Positions 43,644-52,273 of a stretch of 64,000 nucleotides of DNA are shown one piece after another. The first letter of the stretch is position 1. Each line of letters opens with the position of its first letter. The notes beneath the pieces were generated by a model. It made no database searches. It was not told where the DNA came from and saw only the letters and a program-made list of their open reading frames with translations. The stretch is from Taklimakanibacter albus (GTDB taxonomy: Bacteria > Pseudomonadota > Alphaproteobacteria > Rhizobiales > Aestuariivirgaceae): positions 664,390 to 728,389 of the forward strand of contig NZ_JAENHL010000008.1 of assembly GCF_016595235.1 (NCBI RefSeq), in the 5' to 3' direction. The position numbers and the translations under genes are program-made.

Positions 43644-44107
43644 CGGGATCGAGCCGGACGTCGCGCTTCATCAAGGCGAGCCCCGACAAGGTCTATGCGG
43701 CCTTCATGGATCCTATCGCCCTTCTCGCCTGGATGCCGCCCGGCGAAATGACCGGCCGGATGCATGATTTCGATGGCCGCGAAGGCGGCGGCTATCGGAT
43801 GTCGCTGTTCTATCCGGCGAGCGAGCCGACGATGCGCGGCAAGACCGCGGAAAACGAGGACATGGTCGACGTGCGCTTCGTCGCGCTGGAACCGGCGCGG
43901 CGGATCGTCGAGATCGTTACCTTCCAAAGCCCCGATCCCGCCTTCGCCGGCGAGATGCGGATCGAGATCCGCTTCGACGCCATCCGCGGTGGAACCGAGG
44001 TGACCTTTATCTGCACGGATATTCCGTCCGGCATCCGACCGGAAGACAATGATACGGGCACACAACAATCGCTGGCACAGCTCGCCCGTTATCTCGAAGG
44101 ATCCTGA
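43640..44107 (+). CDS. SRPBCC/AHSA1-like START-fold protein
   Basis: A 155-residue protein of the activator of Hsp90 ATPase 1-like family: [25 protein letters not shown] at the N terminus (partly quoted, residues 10-34) and the closing [13 protein letters not shown] helix. The fold makes a deep hydrophobic cavity for small ligands. It starts inside the stop of the PLP enzyme gene (ATGA), so the two are coupled, but how they cooperate is not known. Its last 19 bases overlap the end of the convergent tetR gene. Confidence 0.83.
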   Translation: MTGSSRTSRFIKASPDKVYAAFMDPIALLAWMPPGEMTGRMHDFDGREGGGYRMSLFYPASEPTMRGKTAENEDMVDVRFVALEPARRIVEIVTFQSPDPAFAGEMRIEIRFDAIRGGTEVTFICTDIPSGIRPEDNDTGTQQSLAQLARYLEGS

Positions 44108-44712
44108 CCGCCGGCTTTCGGCAAGGGCTCGGTCAAATAACGCTGGATGGTGGCGCCGATCACCTTGATGATCGTCTCATGCGGCATCGCCACCAGCGGC
44201 GGCAGCTTGAGCACATACCGCGTATAAGCGAGGCCGACCGTCTGCGTCGCGATCAGCGACGCGACTTCGCGTGCATCCGCTTCACTTCCCCGCAAACGCC
44301 CCACCAAAGCGACGATCTGGTCGCGGAAGACGCCGCGCAGCCGCTCGGCCGCCTCCTCATTGCTCGCCGATGAGCGCAGCAGGAGCTGGAGGGAATCGGC
44401 ATCGGGCTCCTCCCAGCGTTTGAGGAAATGCGTGATGATCGCCTCGCCGAGCTTGTCGCGCGGATGGCGGCTCAGATCGGGAATGCGCAGTTCCACCGTC
44501 ATCGCCGCATCGAACAGGCCACGCTTGCTCTCGAAGTACCGCATCACCATCGAGGGATCGATGCCGGCATCGCCCGCCACCTTGCGGATGGTGGTGCGCT
44601 CGAAACCCTCCTTGCGAAAGCGCTCGCGGGCCGCCTCGACAATGCGCGCGCGCGTCGCATCGGATTTGCGGAGCTTCGATGTTTCCTTCTTTTCTTCTGA
44701 TAATTCAGCCAT
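44089..44712 (-). CDS. TetR family repressor
   Basis: A 207-residue regulator with an N-terminal helix-turn-helix (about 20-65, [21 protein letters not shown]) and a helical ligand domain related to the TetR_C group found with multidrug exporters. It is divergent from the HlyD/YbhFSR-type export genes and a perfect 16-base palindrome lies in the shared region, so it very probably represses those genes and itself until a toxic compound binds. E. coli ybhFSR is likewise controlled by a TetR-type protein, CecR. Confidence 0.88.
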   Translation of the reverse strand: MAELSEEKKETSKLRKSDATRARIVEAARERFRKEGFERTTIRKVAGDAGIDPSMVMRYFESKRGLFDAAMTVELRIPDLSRHPRDKLGEAIITHFLKRWEEPDADSLQLLLRSSASNEEAAERLRGVFRDQIVALVGRLRGSEADAREVASLIATQTVGLAYTRYVLKLPPLVAMPHETIIKVIGATIQRYLTEPLPKAGGQDPSR

Positions 44713-44762
44713 TTACGTTAATTTCATGAAGCATGGCGCGGCGCCTGGACGACAGGCTCATG

Positions 44763-44805
44763 TTGACAAGGGAACCACAATCAAGATATGCCAACAGTTG
44801 TTGGC
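44763..44805 (+). promoter_or_regulatory. Promoter and TetR-type operator of the export operon
   Basis: A perfect -35, TTGACA (44763-44768), then 18 bases and TATGCC (44787-44792). The perfect palindrome GCCAACA-GT-TGTTGGC (44790-44805) overlaps the -10 and the expected start of transcription. Size, symmetry and place all fit a TetR-family operator. Confidence 0.65.
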
Positions 44806-44848
44806 TTTTATCCAAATGTCAAGACCGGCCTCGACGCCGAGTAAAACG

Positions 44849-45853
44849 ATGAAAAGACTGGCAATCATAGTGGCCGTGCTCCTCCTGGGCGGCCTCCTCG
44901 CCTGGTGGCTCGATGTGCCGGCCCGCCTCGGCTTCGGCACGCCGGCCAACGGCCCGATCACCCTTTATGGCAATGTCGACATCCGCCAGGTCGAGCTCGG
45001 CTTCCGCGTCAGCGGGCGGATCAGCGCCATGGATTTCGATGAAGGCGACAGCATCAAGCCGGGCGATCAACTCGCCCGTCTCGATGCCAAGCCGTATGAA
45101 GACGCGCTTGCCGCCAGCCAGGCGCAGGCCGCCTCGCTCAAGGCGCAGCTCGACAAGCTGGTGGCAGGTCCCCGTGTCGCCGAGATCAGCCAGGCGCGCG
45201 CCCAGCTCGACGAGCAGACCGCCAATTACGAAAACGCCAAGCTCGCTTATGAGCGCGCCGCGCAATTGCGCCCCGGCGGCGCCATCGCGCAATCGACCCT
45301 CGACAGCGCCAAGGCGGGACGCGACGCGGCGCTCGCCCGCGTCGTCTCGGCGCAGCAGGCCCTCGATCTCCTGCTCGAAGGCACGCGCAGCGAAGACATC
45401 GCTGCCGCCCGCGCCAATCTCCAGCAAGCGGAAGCCAATGTCGCCGCGGCGCAGACCTCGCTCGCCGACACGGAGCTCAAGGCGCCCGCTTCCGGCACCA
45501 TCCTGTCGCGCCTACGCGAGCCTGGCGCCATCATCGCGCCCAGTGACATCGTCTATGTGCTCTCCCTCGACCGGCCGGTCTGGGTGCGTGCCTATGTGCC
45601 GGAGCCCGTGCTCGGCAAGATCCATCCCGGCCTCGAGGTCACGGTCACCACCGATTCCGCGCCCGACCGCCCCTATCGCGGCAAGATCGGCTTCATCTCG
45701 CCGGTCGCCGAATTCACCCCGAAGTCGGTCGAGACACCGCAACTGCGCACCGACCTCGTCTATCGCCTCAGGGTCGTTATCGATGAACCCGATCAGGGCC
45801 TGCGCCAAGGCATGCCGGTGACCGTGCATATCCCCGGGCCAGGCGGGCCATGA
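44849..45853 (+). CDS. HlyD family membrane-fusion protein (YbhG-like)
   Basis: A 334-residue periplasmic adaptor with one N-terminal membrane anchor (about 4-22), a lipoyl-like half ([19 protein letters not shown] near 42-60), a long alpha-helical hairpin (about 85-205) and a beta-barrel part ([15 protein letters not shown]). It links an inner-membrane ABC exporter to an outer-membrane channel. ATG 44849 gives the family start; the frame is open further left but crosses the tetR gene antisense. The ATPase gene follows after six bases. Confidence 0.88.
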   Translation: MKRLAIIVAVLLLGGLLAWWLDVPARLGFGTPANGPITLYGNVDIRQVELGFRVSGRISAMDFDEGDSIKPGDQLARLDAKPYEDALAASQAQAASLKAQLDKLVAGPRVAEISQARAQLDEQTANYENAKLAYERAAQLRPGGAIAQSTLDSAKAGRDAALARVVSAQQALDLLLEGTRSEDIAAARANLQQAEANVAAAQTSLADTELKAPASGTILSRLREPGAIIAPSDIVYVLSLDRPVWVRAYVPEPVLGKIHPGLEVTVTTDSAPDRPYRGKIGFISPVAEFTPKSVETPQLRTDLVYRLRVVIDEPDQGLRQGMPVTVHIPGPGGP

Positions 45854-45859
45854 ATTGCC

Positions 45860-47575
45860 ATGAGCGAGGACTTCGTCCGGATCGAAGGGGTCAGCAAGGC
45901 ATTCGGCTCGGGCGCTCCCGCTCTCGATCAGATATCGGCCGCGATCAAGGGCGGTGAGATCACCGGTCTCGTCGGGCCCGATGGCGCCGGCAAGACGACG
46001 CTGATCCGGCTGATGACCGGATTGCTGCTGCCCGATGCCGGCACGCTCACCGTGCTCGGCTTCGATACGAGGCGTGAGGCGGCGCGCATCCAGGCGGCGA
46101 TCGGTTATATGCCGCAGCGTTTCGGCCTCTATGAGGATCTGAGCGTCCAGGAAAATCTCGATCTCTATGCCGATCTGCGCGGTCTTCCCCAGGTCGAGCG
46201 CGCCCAGGTCTTCGACGAGCTCCTGAGCTTCACCGATCTCAAGCGTTTCACCCAGCGGCTCGCCGGCAAATTGTCGGGCGGCATGAAGCAGAAGCTCGGC
46301 CTCGCCTGCGCGCTCCTCAAGAAGCCGCGGCTCCTGCTTCTCGATGAGCCGGGCGTCGGCGTCGATCCGATCTCGCGGCGCGAATTGTGGAAGATGGTGA
46401 AGGACCTCACCAGTGAAGGCATCGGTGTCGTCTGGTCGACCGCCTATCTCGACGAGGCGGAAGCCTGCACAAGCGTGCTGCTGCTCAATCAGGGCAAGCT
46501 CCTCTTCACCGGCCCGCCGGCCGAGCTCACCCGACGCGTCGATGGCCGCGTCTTCAAGGTGACCGGCATCGAAGGCCGAAGGCGTCCTTTGCTCGCCAGC
46601 CTGCTCGACCGGCCGGGTGTGCTCGACGGCGTCATTCAAGGCGAGGCCATCCGCATCGTCACCGAGCCCGGCGCCCGCCAGGATGTCTTGCGTGAAGGCG
46701 AAGGCACGAAGGTCAATCCGGCGCCGCCGCGTTTCGAGGACGCCTTTGTCGACCTGCTCGGCGGCGGCCCCGGCGGCCGGTCGAAGCTGGCGGAAGCGAC
46801 GCAAACGCAGGCCGACGCCGACACACATGTCATCGAGGCGCGCGGCCTCACCAAACGCTTCGGCGACTTCACCGCGGCGCAGGACATCACCTTCGACATC
46901 AAGCGCGGCGAGATCTTCGGCCTGCTCGGGCCCAATGGCGCCGGCAAGTCGACGACCTTCAAGATGCTGTGCGGGCTCCTCAAGCCGACCGCCGGCGAAG
47001 GCCGTGTCGCCGGGTTCGATCTCCGGCGCGACACCGCCGAGGCGCGCAACCGCCTGGGCTACATGGCACAGAAATTCTCGCTCTATGGCGATCTGAGCGT
47101 CGCGCAGAATCTCGATTTCTTCGCCGGCGTCTATGGGCTCAAAGGCCAGCACAGGCGGGACAAGATCAAGCTCGTCACCGACATCTTCGACTTCGCGCGT
47201 TATGCCAATCAATCGGCCAAGGACCTGCCGCTCGGCCACAAGCAACGCCTGGCGCTCGCCTGCGCCGTCATGCATGAGCCGGAGGCGTTGTTTCTCGATG
47301 AGCCGACCTCCGGCGTCGACCCGATCACGCGGCGGGAATTCTGGACCCATATCAACGGCCTCGTCGAGAAGGGCGTCACCATTCTCGTCACCACGCATTT
47401 CATGGACGAGGCCGAATATTGCGACCGCATCTCGCTCATCTTCCGCGGCAAATCGATCGCGCTCGGCTCTCCCGACGAATTGAAGGCCCGCGTCGCCTCA
47501 GCGGATAATCCCGACCCCACGATGGAAGACGCCTTCATCGCGCTGGTCGAAGGGTCGGAGAAGGAGGCGGCATGA
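45860..47575 (+). CDS. Tandem ABC ATPase of an ABC-2 exporter (YbhF-like)
   Basis: A 571-residue protein with two fused nucleotide-binding domains: Walker A GPDGAGKT (39-46) with LSGGMKQK in the first half, and Walker A GPNGAGKST near 355 with the degenerate signature LPLGHKQR in the second. The same degeneracy is seen in YbhF. In the first domain the H-loop position reads STAYLDEAE (no His), so the two sites are probably unequal. It powers the two permeases that follow. Confidence 0.9.
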   Translation: MSEDFVRIEGVSKAFGSGAPALDQISAAIKGGEITGLVGPDGAGKTTLIRLMTGLLLPDAGTLTVLGFDTRREAARIQAAIGYMPQRFGLYEDLSVQENLDLYADLRGLPQVERAQVFDELLSFTDLKRFTQRLAGKLSGGMKQKLGLACALLKKPRLLLLDEPGVGVDPISRRELWKMVKDLTSEGIGVVWSTAYLDEAEACTSVLLLNQGKLLFTGPPAELTRRVDGRVFKVTGIEGRRRPLLASLLDRPGVLDGVIQGEAIRIVTEPGARQDVLREGEGTKVNPAPPRFEDAFVDLLGGGPGGRSKLAEATQTQADADTHVIEARGLTKRFGDFTAAQDITFDIKRGEIFGLLGPNGAGKSTTFKMLCGLLKPTAGEGRVAGFDLRRDTAEARNRLGYMAQKFSLYGDLSVAQNLDFFAGVYGLKGQHRRDKIKLVTDIFDFARYANQSAKDLPLGHKQRLALACAVMHEPEALFLDEPTSGVDPITRREFWTHINGLVEKGVTILVTTHFMDEAEYCDRISLIFRGKSIALGSPDELKARVASADNPDPTMEDAFIALVEGSEKEAA

Positions 47576-47598
47576 AAAGTGACGGCTCTCACAGAGTT

Positions 47599-47631
47599 TT
47601 CTCCTTCTCCCGCCTGCGGGAGAAGGGAAAA
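47599..47631. repeat. Single REP-like palindrome (family A) inside the export operon
   Basis: Eleven-base perfect arms CCTTCTCCCGC (47603-47613) and GCGGGAGAAGG (47616-47626) with a two-base centre, and partly matching flanks (TTTTCTC, GGGAAAA). It separates the ATPase gene from the first permease gene. A frame open from 47572 would translate it as an N-terminal extension, which is unlikely. Confidence 0.85.
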
Positions 47632-47661
47632 TGCAGGAAGAAGATCACGGATGGAGGCCGC

Positions 47662-48780
47662 ATGAGTGCCTCCCTCCGTCGCCTCTCGGCCCTCGTGCGC
47701 AAGGAGACCTATCAGATCCTGCGCGATCCGAGCAGCATCCTCATCGCCTTCGTGCTGCCGCTGATCCTGCTGTTCCTGTTCGGCTATGGCGTGTCGCTCG
47801 ACGCCACGCGCACGCGCTTGGGCGTCGCGGTCGAAGAGATGACTCCCCTCACCCAGGATCTCGCGGCGAGCTTCCAGGCGTCGCGCTATTTTGAAGTGAA
47901 GATGGGCCGTGACCGGCGTGACTTCGAAGAGGCGCTCGTTGTCGGCGAGGTGCGCGGTATCGTCGTCATCCCGCAGACTTTCACCAGCGACTTCACCACG
48001 CATAGCCATCCGCAGATCCAGGTCATCGTCGACGGCACCGATCCCAATACCGCGAGCTTCGTGCAGAACTATGTGCAAGGCGTGGTCGCCACCTGGATGA
48101 GACAACGCGCCAGCGAGACGCAGGCCGAGCCGCCCGGCATCAATGTCGAGCAGCGCTTCTGGTTCAACCCCGAGCTCACCAGCCGCAATTTCCTGGTGCC
48201 GGGCTCGATCGCCATCGTCATGACGCTGATCGGCACGCTCCTCACCGCACTCGTCGTCGCGCGCGAATGGGAGCGCGGCACGATGGAGGCGATGATGGCG
48301 ACGCCGGTCACCGCCGCCGAACTCCTCGCCGGCAAGATCCTGCCCTATTTCATCCTGGCCATCACGTCGATGACGCTCTGCGTGCTGGTCGCTGTCTTCC
48401 TGTTCGGCGTACCGTTCCGCGGCTCGCTTCTGGCGCTCTACGCCATCTCGGCGGCCTTCCTCCTGCCGGCGCTCGGCCAGGGCCTCCTCATCTCGGCGGC
48501 GACGCGTAACCAGTTCCTCGCCTCGCAGCTCGCTCTGCTCTCGGCCTTCCTGCCGGCCTTCCTGCTGTCGGGCTTCCTGTTCGAGATCGGCTCGATGCCG
48601 ACGATCATCCAATGGATCAGCGCCATCGTACCGGCGCGTTACCTGATCCCCAGCCTGCAGACGGTGTTCCTCGCCGGCGACATCTGGCCGCTCCTCCTGC
48701 GCAATATCGCCATCATGCTGCTGGCCGGCGTCGTGTTCCTCGGCCTCGCTGCCCGCAGCACGCGCAAGAGGCTCGCCTGA
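47662..48780 (+). CDS. ABC-2 type exporter permease (YbhS-like)
   Basis: A 372-residue inner-membrane protein: an N-terminal helix (about 28-48), a large periplasmic domain (about 50-170) and five C-terminal helices, the standard layout of ABC-2 permeases such as YbhS/YhhJ. ATG 47662 with GGAGGC upstream is preferred; the in-frame ATG at 47572 would add 30 residues encoded by a repeat. The next permease gene starts one base after its stop. Confidence 0.88.
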   Translation: MSASLRRLSALVRKETYQILRDPSSILIAFVLPLILLFLFGYGVSLDATRTRLGVAVEEMTPLTQDLAASFQASRYFEVKMGRDRRDFEEALVVGEVRGIVVIPQTFTSDFTTHSHPQIQVIVDGTDPNTASFVQNYVQGVVATWMRQRASETQAEPPGINVEQRFWFNPELTSRNFLVPGSIAIVMTLIGTLLTALVVAREWERGTMEAMMATPVTAAELLAGKILPYFILAITSMTLCVLVAVFLFGVPFRGSLLALYAISAAFLLPALGQGLLISAATRNQFLASQLALLSAFLPAFLLSGFLFEIGSMPTIIQWISAIVPARYLIPSLQTVFLAGDIWPLLLRNIAIMLLAGVVFLGLAARSTRKRLA

Positions 48781-48781
48781 C

Positions 48782-49888
48782 ATGTGGGGCCGCATCCATG
48801 CTTTGATCATCAAGGAGCTGCTGGCGATCCTGCGCGATCCGCGCGGGCGTCTCGTCATCATCGTGCCACCGATCCTGCAGCTTTTCGTCTTCTCCTATGC
48901 GGCGACGCTGGAAGTGACGAATGTCGATATTGCGGTCCTCAACCGCGACAGCGGCAAATGGGGCCAGGAGCTCATCCAGCGCATCGAAGGCGCCCCGAGC
49001 TTCCGCCGGATCCAGCGCACCGATGAACAAAAGAAGGTCCACGAGCTCATCGACCGCCAGGAGGTGATCGCGGCCGTCCAGATCGGGCCCGATTTCTCCC
49101 GCGCTCTCGAAGCCGGCCGGGCCGGCGAGGTGCAGGTCATCCTCGACGGCCGGCGTTCCAATGCCTCGCAGATCGTCGCCGGTTATCTGAATCAGATCAT
49201 CGCACGGCTTGCCGCCGATCTGGCGACACCGCGCCAGCTTTCGGCCGCCGTCACCATCGTGCCGCGCAACTGGTTCAATCCCAATCTCACTTATATCTGG
49301 TTCACGGTACCGAGCCTCGTCGCCATCATCGCGCTCCTGATCGGGCTCATCGTAACGGCGCTGTCGGTGGCGCGCGAGCGCGAGCTCGGCACGTTCGACC
49401 AGTTGATGGTCTCACCGCTCAGGACTCACGAAATTCTCATCGGCAAGCTGACACCGCCGATGCTGATCGGCCTGTTCCACATCACGATCTATGTGCTGAC
49501 GGCGGTGTTCTTCTTCGAGATCCCGTTGCGCGGCTCGCTCGTATTACTCTATGGCAGCGCCCTCTTCTATCTGGCCTCGGTGGTCGGCATCGGCCTATTC
49601 ATCTCGTCGCTGTCGATGACCCAGCAGCAGGCGATCCTCGGCGCCTTCGTCTTCATGGTGCCGGCGGTGCTGCTGTCCGGCTTCGCCACCCCGATCGAAA
49701 ACATGCCGGACTGGCTGCAGCCCGTCACCTATGTCAATCCGCTGCGTTATTTCCTGGTGGTGGTGAAAGGCGTGTTTCTGAAAGACATCCCGCTGAGCGA
49801 GGTCCTTCACAACACCATTCCACTGGCACTCATCGCCCTCTTCACGCTGAGCGCCGCGGCGTGGCTGTTCCGGAGCCGGCTGGAGTAA
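48782..49888 (+). CDS. ABC-2 type exporter permease (YbhR-like)
   Basis: A 368-residue ABC-2 permease with the same layout as its partner: an N-terminal helix (about 22-42), a periplasmic domain, five helices from about 175, and the family pattern VARERELGTFDQLMVSPL near 196. With YbhS-like and YbhF-like proteins it forms a complete exporter, known in E. coli to act on some drugs and cations. It ends 20 bases before a long inverted repeat that may stop transcription. Confidence 0.9.
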   Translation: MWGRIHALIIKELLAILRDPRGRLVIIVPPILQLFVFSYAATLEVTNVDIAVLNRDSGKWGQELIQRIEGAPSFRRIQRTDEQKKVHELIDRQEVIAAVQIGPDFSRALEAGRAGEVQVILDGRRSNASQIVAGYLNQIIARLAADLATPRQLSAAVTIVPRNWFNPNLTYIWFTVPSLVAIIALLIGLIVTALSVARERELGTFDQLMVSPLRTHEILIGKLTPPMLIGLFHITIYVLTAVFFFEIPLRGSLVLLYGSALFYLASVVGIGLFISSLSMTQQQAILGAFVFMVPAVLLSGFATPIENMPDWLQPVTYVNPLRYFLVVVKGVFLKDIPLSEVLHNTIPLALIALFTLSAAAWLFRSRLE

Positions 49889-49907
49889 TGAAGGGCTCCG
49901 ACCTTAT

Positions 49908-50022
49908 CCCCTCACCCTGAGGTGCCCGCCGAAGGCGGGCCTCGAAGGGTCTGTTGCTGCAGTCTCGCTCTATCCTGATGGATGCTTCGAGGCTCGCTGC
50001 GCTCGCACCTCAGCATGAGGGG
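49908..50022. repeat. Long inverted-repeat element (family C) between convergent genes
   Basis: The ends CCCCTCACCCTGAGGTGC (from 49908) and, reversed on the other strand, CCCCTCATGCTGAGGTGC (ending 50022) are nearly identical, as are the inner CCTCGAAG blocks. Each arm carries its own mini-hairpin, CCGCC-GAA-GGCGG on the left and a GAGCG/CGCTC type on the right. The unit is about 115 bases. It could serve as a two-way terminator for the export operon and the gst gene. Confidence 0.8.
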
Positions 50023-50025
50023 TGG

Positions 50026-50730
50026 TTACCGCACCACGGCCGCCGTCTGTCCGAAGAGGATCTTCTTCTCTTCTTCCGTCATCGGCTTGCCGGCCGTCGG
50101 GTTGACCGTCTTCACCAGGTCATAGGCGGCGATCGTCGCTGGCCGGGCACGAATGGCCTCGAACCAGCGCTTCAGATGCGGAAAGTCGTTGAGGTCCTGG
50201 CCCTGCCGCTCATGCGACACCGTCCAGGGATAGGACGCCATGTCGGCGATCGAATAGTCGTCGCCGGCGACGAAGGGGCGATCGGCGAGACGCTTATTGA
50301 GCACGCCATAGAGACGGTTCGTCTCCTTGGTGTAGCGCTCGATTGCGTAAGTGATCTTTTCATTGGAGTAGTTGCGGAAGTGATGGTTCTGGCCGGCCAT
50401 GGGACCCAGGCCGCCCATCTGCCAGAACAGCCATTGCAGCACCTCGGCGCGCCCGGCGAGGTCGGTCGGGATGAACTTGCCCGTCTTCTCGGCAAGATAA
50501 AGCAGGATGGCGCCCGACTCGAAGAGCGAGATCGGCTTGCCGCCTTTGGCCGGCTTGGTGTCGACGATCGCCGGGATGCGGTTGTTCGGTGAGATGCCTA
50601 AGAAATCCGGCTTGAACTGCTCACCCTTGCCGATGTCGATCGGGATGACACGGTAAGGAAGCCCCGCCTCCTCCAGGAACATCGTGATCTTATGGCCGTT
50701 GGGCGTCGTCCAATAATAGAGATCGATCAT
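50026..50730 (-). CDS. yfcG: Glutathione S-transferase family disulfide-bond oxidoreductase (YfcG-like, Nu class)
   Basis: A 234-residue GST with close resemblance to E. coli YfcG over the whole length: TPNGHKITMFLEEAGLPYR near the N terminus (residues 9-27), ISPNNRIPAIVD, the LFESGAILLYLAEKTG glutathione-binding stretch, and LQWLFWQMGGLGPM. YfcG reduces disulfides using two bound glutathiones and its active-site Thr/Asn pair, here T9 and N11. It lies 13 bases after glpD on the same strand, so it is probably transcribed with the glp genes. Confidence 0.9.
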   Translation of the reverse strand: MIDLYYWTTPNGHKITMFLEEAGLPYRVIPIDIGKGEQFKPDFLGISPNNRIPAIVDTKPAKGGKPISLFESGAILLYLAEKTGKFIPTDLAGRAEVLQWLFWQMGGLGPMAGQNHHFRNYSNEKITYAIERYTKETNRLYGVLNKRLADRPFVAGDDYSIADMASYPWTVSHERQGQDLNDFPHLKRWFEAIRARPATIAAYDLVKTVNPTAGKPMTEEEKKILFGQTAAVVR

Positions 50731-50743
50731 GGCAAGCTCGCTT

Positions 50744-52273
50744 TTAGAGGGATTGCGGAAGGGTGGGCCTTTCCTTCAGGTAGGTGGCAAGCCGGCCGAT
50801 CTCAACCGGAGAAAGACGCAAGCCCAGCTTGCTGCGCCGCCAGATGATGTCCTCGACGGTCCGCGCCCATTCGGTATCCAAAAGGTAATCGACCTCTCTC
50901 TGGTGGAGATCGGCGCCGATCAGCGGGCCCAGATCCGCGAGCTTGTCCGCGCCCTTCAGCATCTCCTCGGCGCGGGTACCGAATTGCTGAACATAGCGAT
51001 CCGCCTGCGTTTCCGGCAACCAGGCGAAGCGCTGCTTGAAGCTCTTGCGATAGGGCTCGAGGCCGGCCGGGCCGACATCGCCACCCGGCAATATGTCGGT
51101 GCGCGAGGGACTGTCGGCGGGCCACGGCATCACGGCGCAGAGCTTCTGCATTGCATGTTCCGCAAGGCGGCGATGCGTGGTGAGCTTGCCTCCGAAGACG
51201 GTGAGGACCGGCGCTTGGCCTGGCTCATGGTCGATCTCGAAGGAGTAATCGCGCGTCAAAGTCGAGAGATCACCGTCACGCCCGCCGCCCGTCTCGAACA
51301 GTGGCCGGACGCCCGAATAGCTCCACACGATATCGGCACGCGTCACCGGTTTCTTGAGGAACGCATTCACCTCGGCCAGCATGTAGTCGATCTCCTTGTC
51401 CGAGATCGCCACCTTCTCGGGTGCATCCTCCCAAGGCTCATCCGTCGTGCCGATCGAGGTGAAATCGCGCTCATAGGGAAAGGCTTCCATCAGCCTTCCA
51501 TCCTGCGTCTGCAGAAAATAACCGTGCTCGCCTTCCCATTGCCGCGGCACGACGATGTGGCTGCCGCGCACCAGGCGCAATTTGCGCCCGACCGGGATCT
51601 GCATCTTGCCCGCCACATCGACGACCCAGGGACCGGCGGCGTTGACCAGAGCGCGGGCTTCGACCGTGAATTGCCTTCCGTCGCTCACTCTTTCGAGCGT
51701 GATGCGCCACACAACGCCGGCACGCACGGCGGTCACGAAACGATGACGTGGCCAGATCTCGGCGCCGGCGCGCTTGGCGCCCAAAAGATTGGCAATGACG
51801 AGACGCGCATCGTCGCCGCGGCAATCGGAATAAGCGAAAGCGTGACGATAATCGGATTTGAGCGCCACACCCGCCGGATGCCTGCGGAGATCGATCGCTT
51901 CCGACCGCTTCAGCACTTTGCGCTTGGCCAGATAATCATAGAAAAGAAGACCGAGACGGATCATCCAGCGCGGCCGCTGGCTCGCGACATAAGGCAGAAC
52001 GAGCCGGAGCGGCCAGACGAGATGTGGCGTGCGCCGCATCAGGATTTCGCGCTCGAGCAAGGCATCGCGCACCAGCTTGAAGTCGTAGGTCTCGAGATAG
52101 CGCAGGCCGCCATGAATGAGCTTCGAGGAACGCGACGATGTGCCTTCGGCGAAGTCCTGCATCTCAGAGAGGCCGACGGCGAGGCCGCGCCCCGCCGCAT
52201 CGCAGGCGATCGCCGCGCCATTGACGCCGCCGCCAATGACAAACAGGTCGTAGATCTTATGCTGTTCAGTCAC
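50744..52273 (-). CDS. glpD: Glycerol-3-phosphate dehydrogenase, FAD-dependent
   Basis: A 509-residue membrane-associated flavoprotein that oxidises glycerol-3-phosphate to dihydroxyacetone phosphate and passes electrons to quinone. It shows the FAD-binding GGGVNG (14-19), the SSRSSKLIHGGLRYLE segment (about 46-61), GPWVVDVAG near 205 and the conserved GGKLTTHRRLAEHA near 365. The start is GTG 52273, directly abutting the kinase stop. EryB-type erythritol-phosphate dehydrogenases are related, but the residue pattern fits GlpD better. Confidence 0.88.
   Translation of the reverse strand: MTEQHKIYDLFVIGGGVNGAAIACDAAGRGLAVGLSEMQDFAEGTSSRSSKLIHGGLRYLETYDFKLVRDALLEREILMRRTPHLVWPLRLVLPYVASQRPRWMIRLGLLFYDYLAKRKVLKRSEAIDLRRHPAGVALKSDYRHAFAYSDCRGDDARLVIANLLGAKRAGAEIWPRHRFVTAVRAGVVWRITLERVSDGRQFTVEARALVNAAGPWVVDVAGKMQIPVGRKLRLVRGSHIVVPRQWEGEHGYFLQTQDGRLMEAFPYERDFTSIGTTDEPWEDAPEKVAISDKEIDYMLAEVNAFLKKPVTRADIVWSYSGVRPLFETGGGRDGDLSTLTRDYSFEIDHEPGQAPVLTVFGGKLTTHRRLAEHAMQKLCAVMPWPADSPSRTDILPGGDVGPAGLEPYRKSFKQRFAWLPETQADRYVQQFGTRAEEMLKGADKLADLGPLIGADLHQREVDYLLDTEWARTVEDIIWRRSKLGLRLSPVEIGRLATYLKERPTLPQSL

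Noticed and set aside
45512-47398. 628-codon minus-strand open frame
   Set aside because: Antisense to the YbhF-like tandem ATPase gene; no recognisable domain.
47572-47661. YbhS-like permease start at ATG 47572
   Set aside because: The 30 extra residues would be encoded by a REP-like palindrome; ATG 47662 has a better ribosome site and a family-like N terminus.
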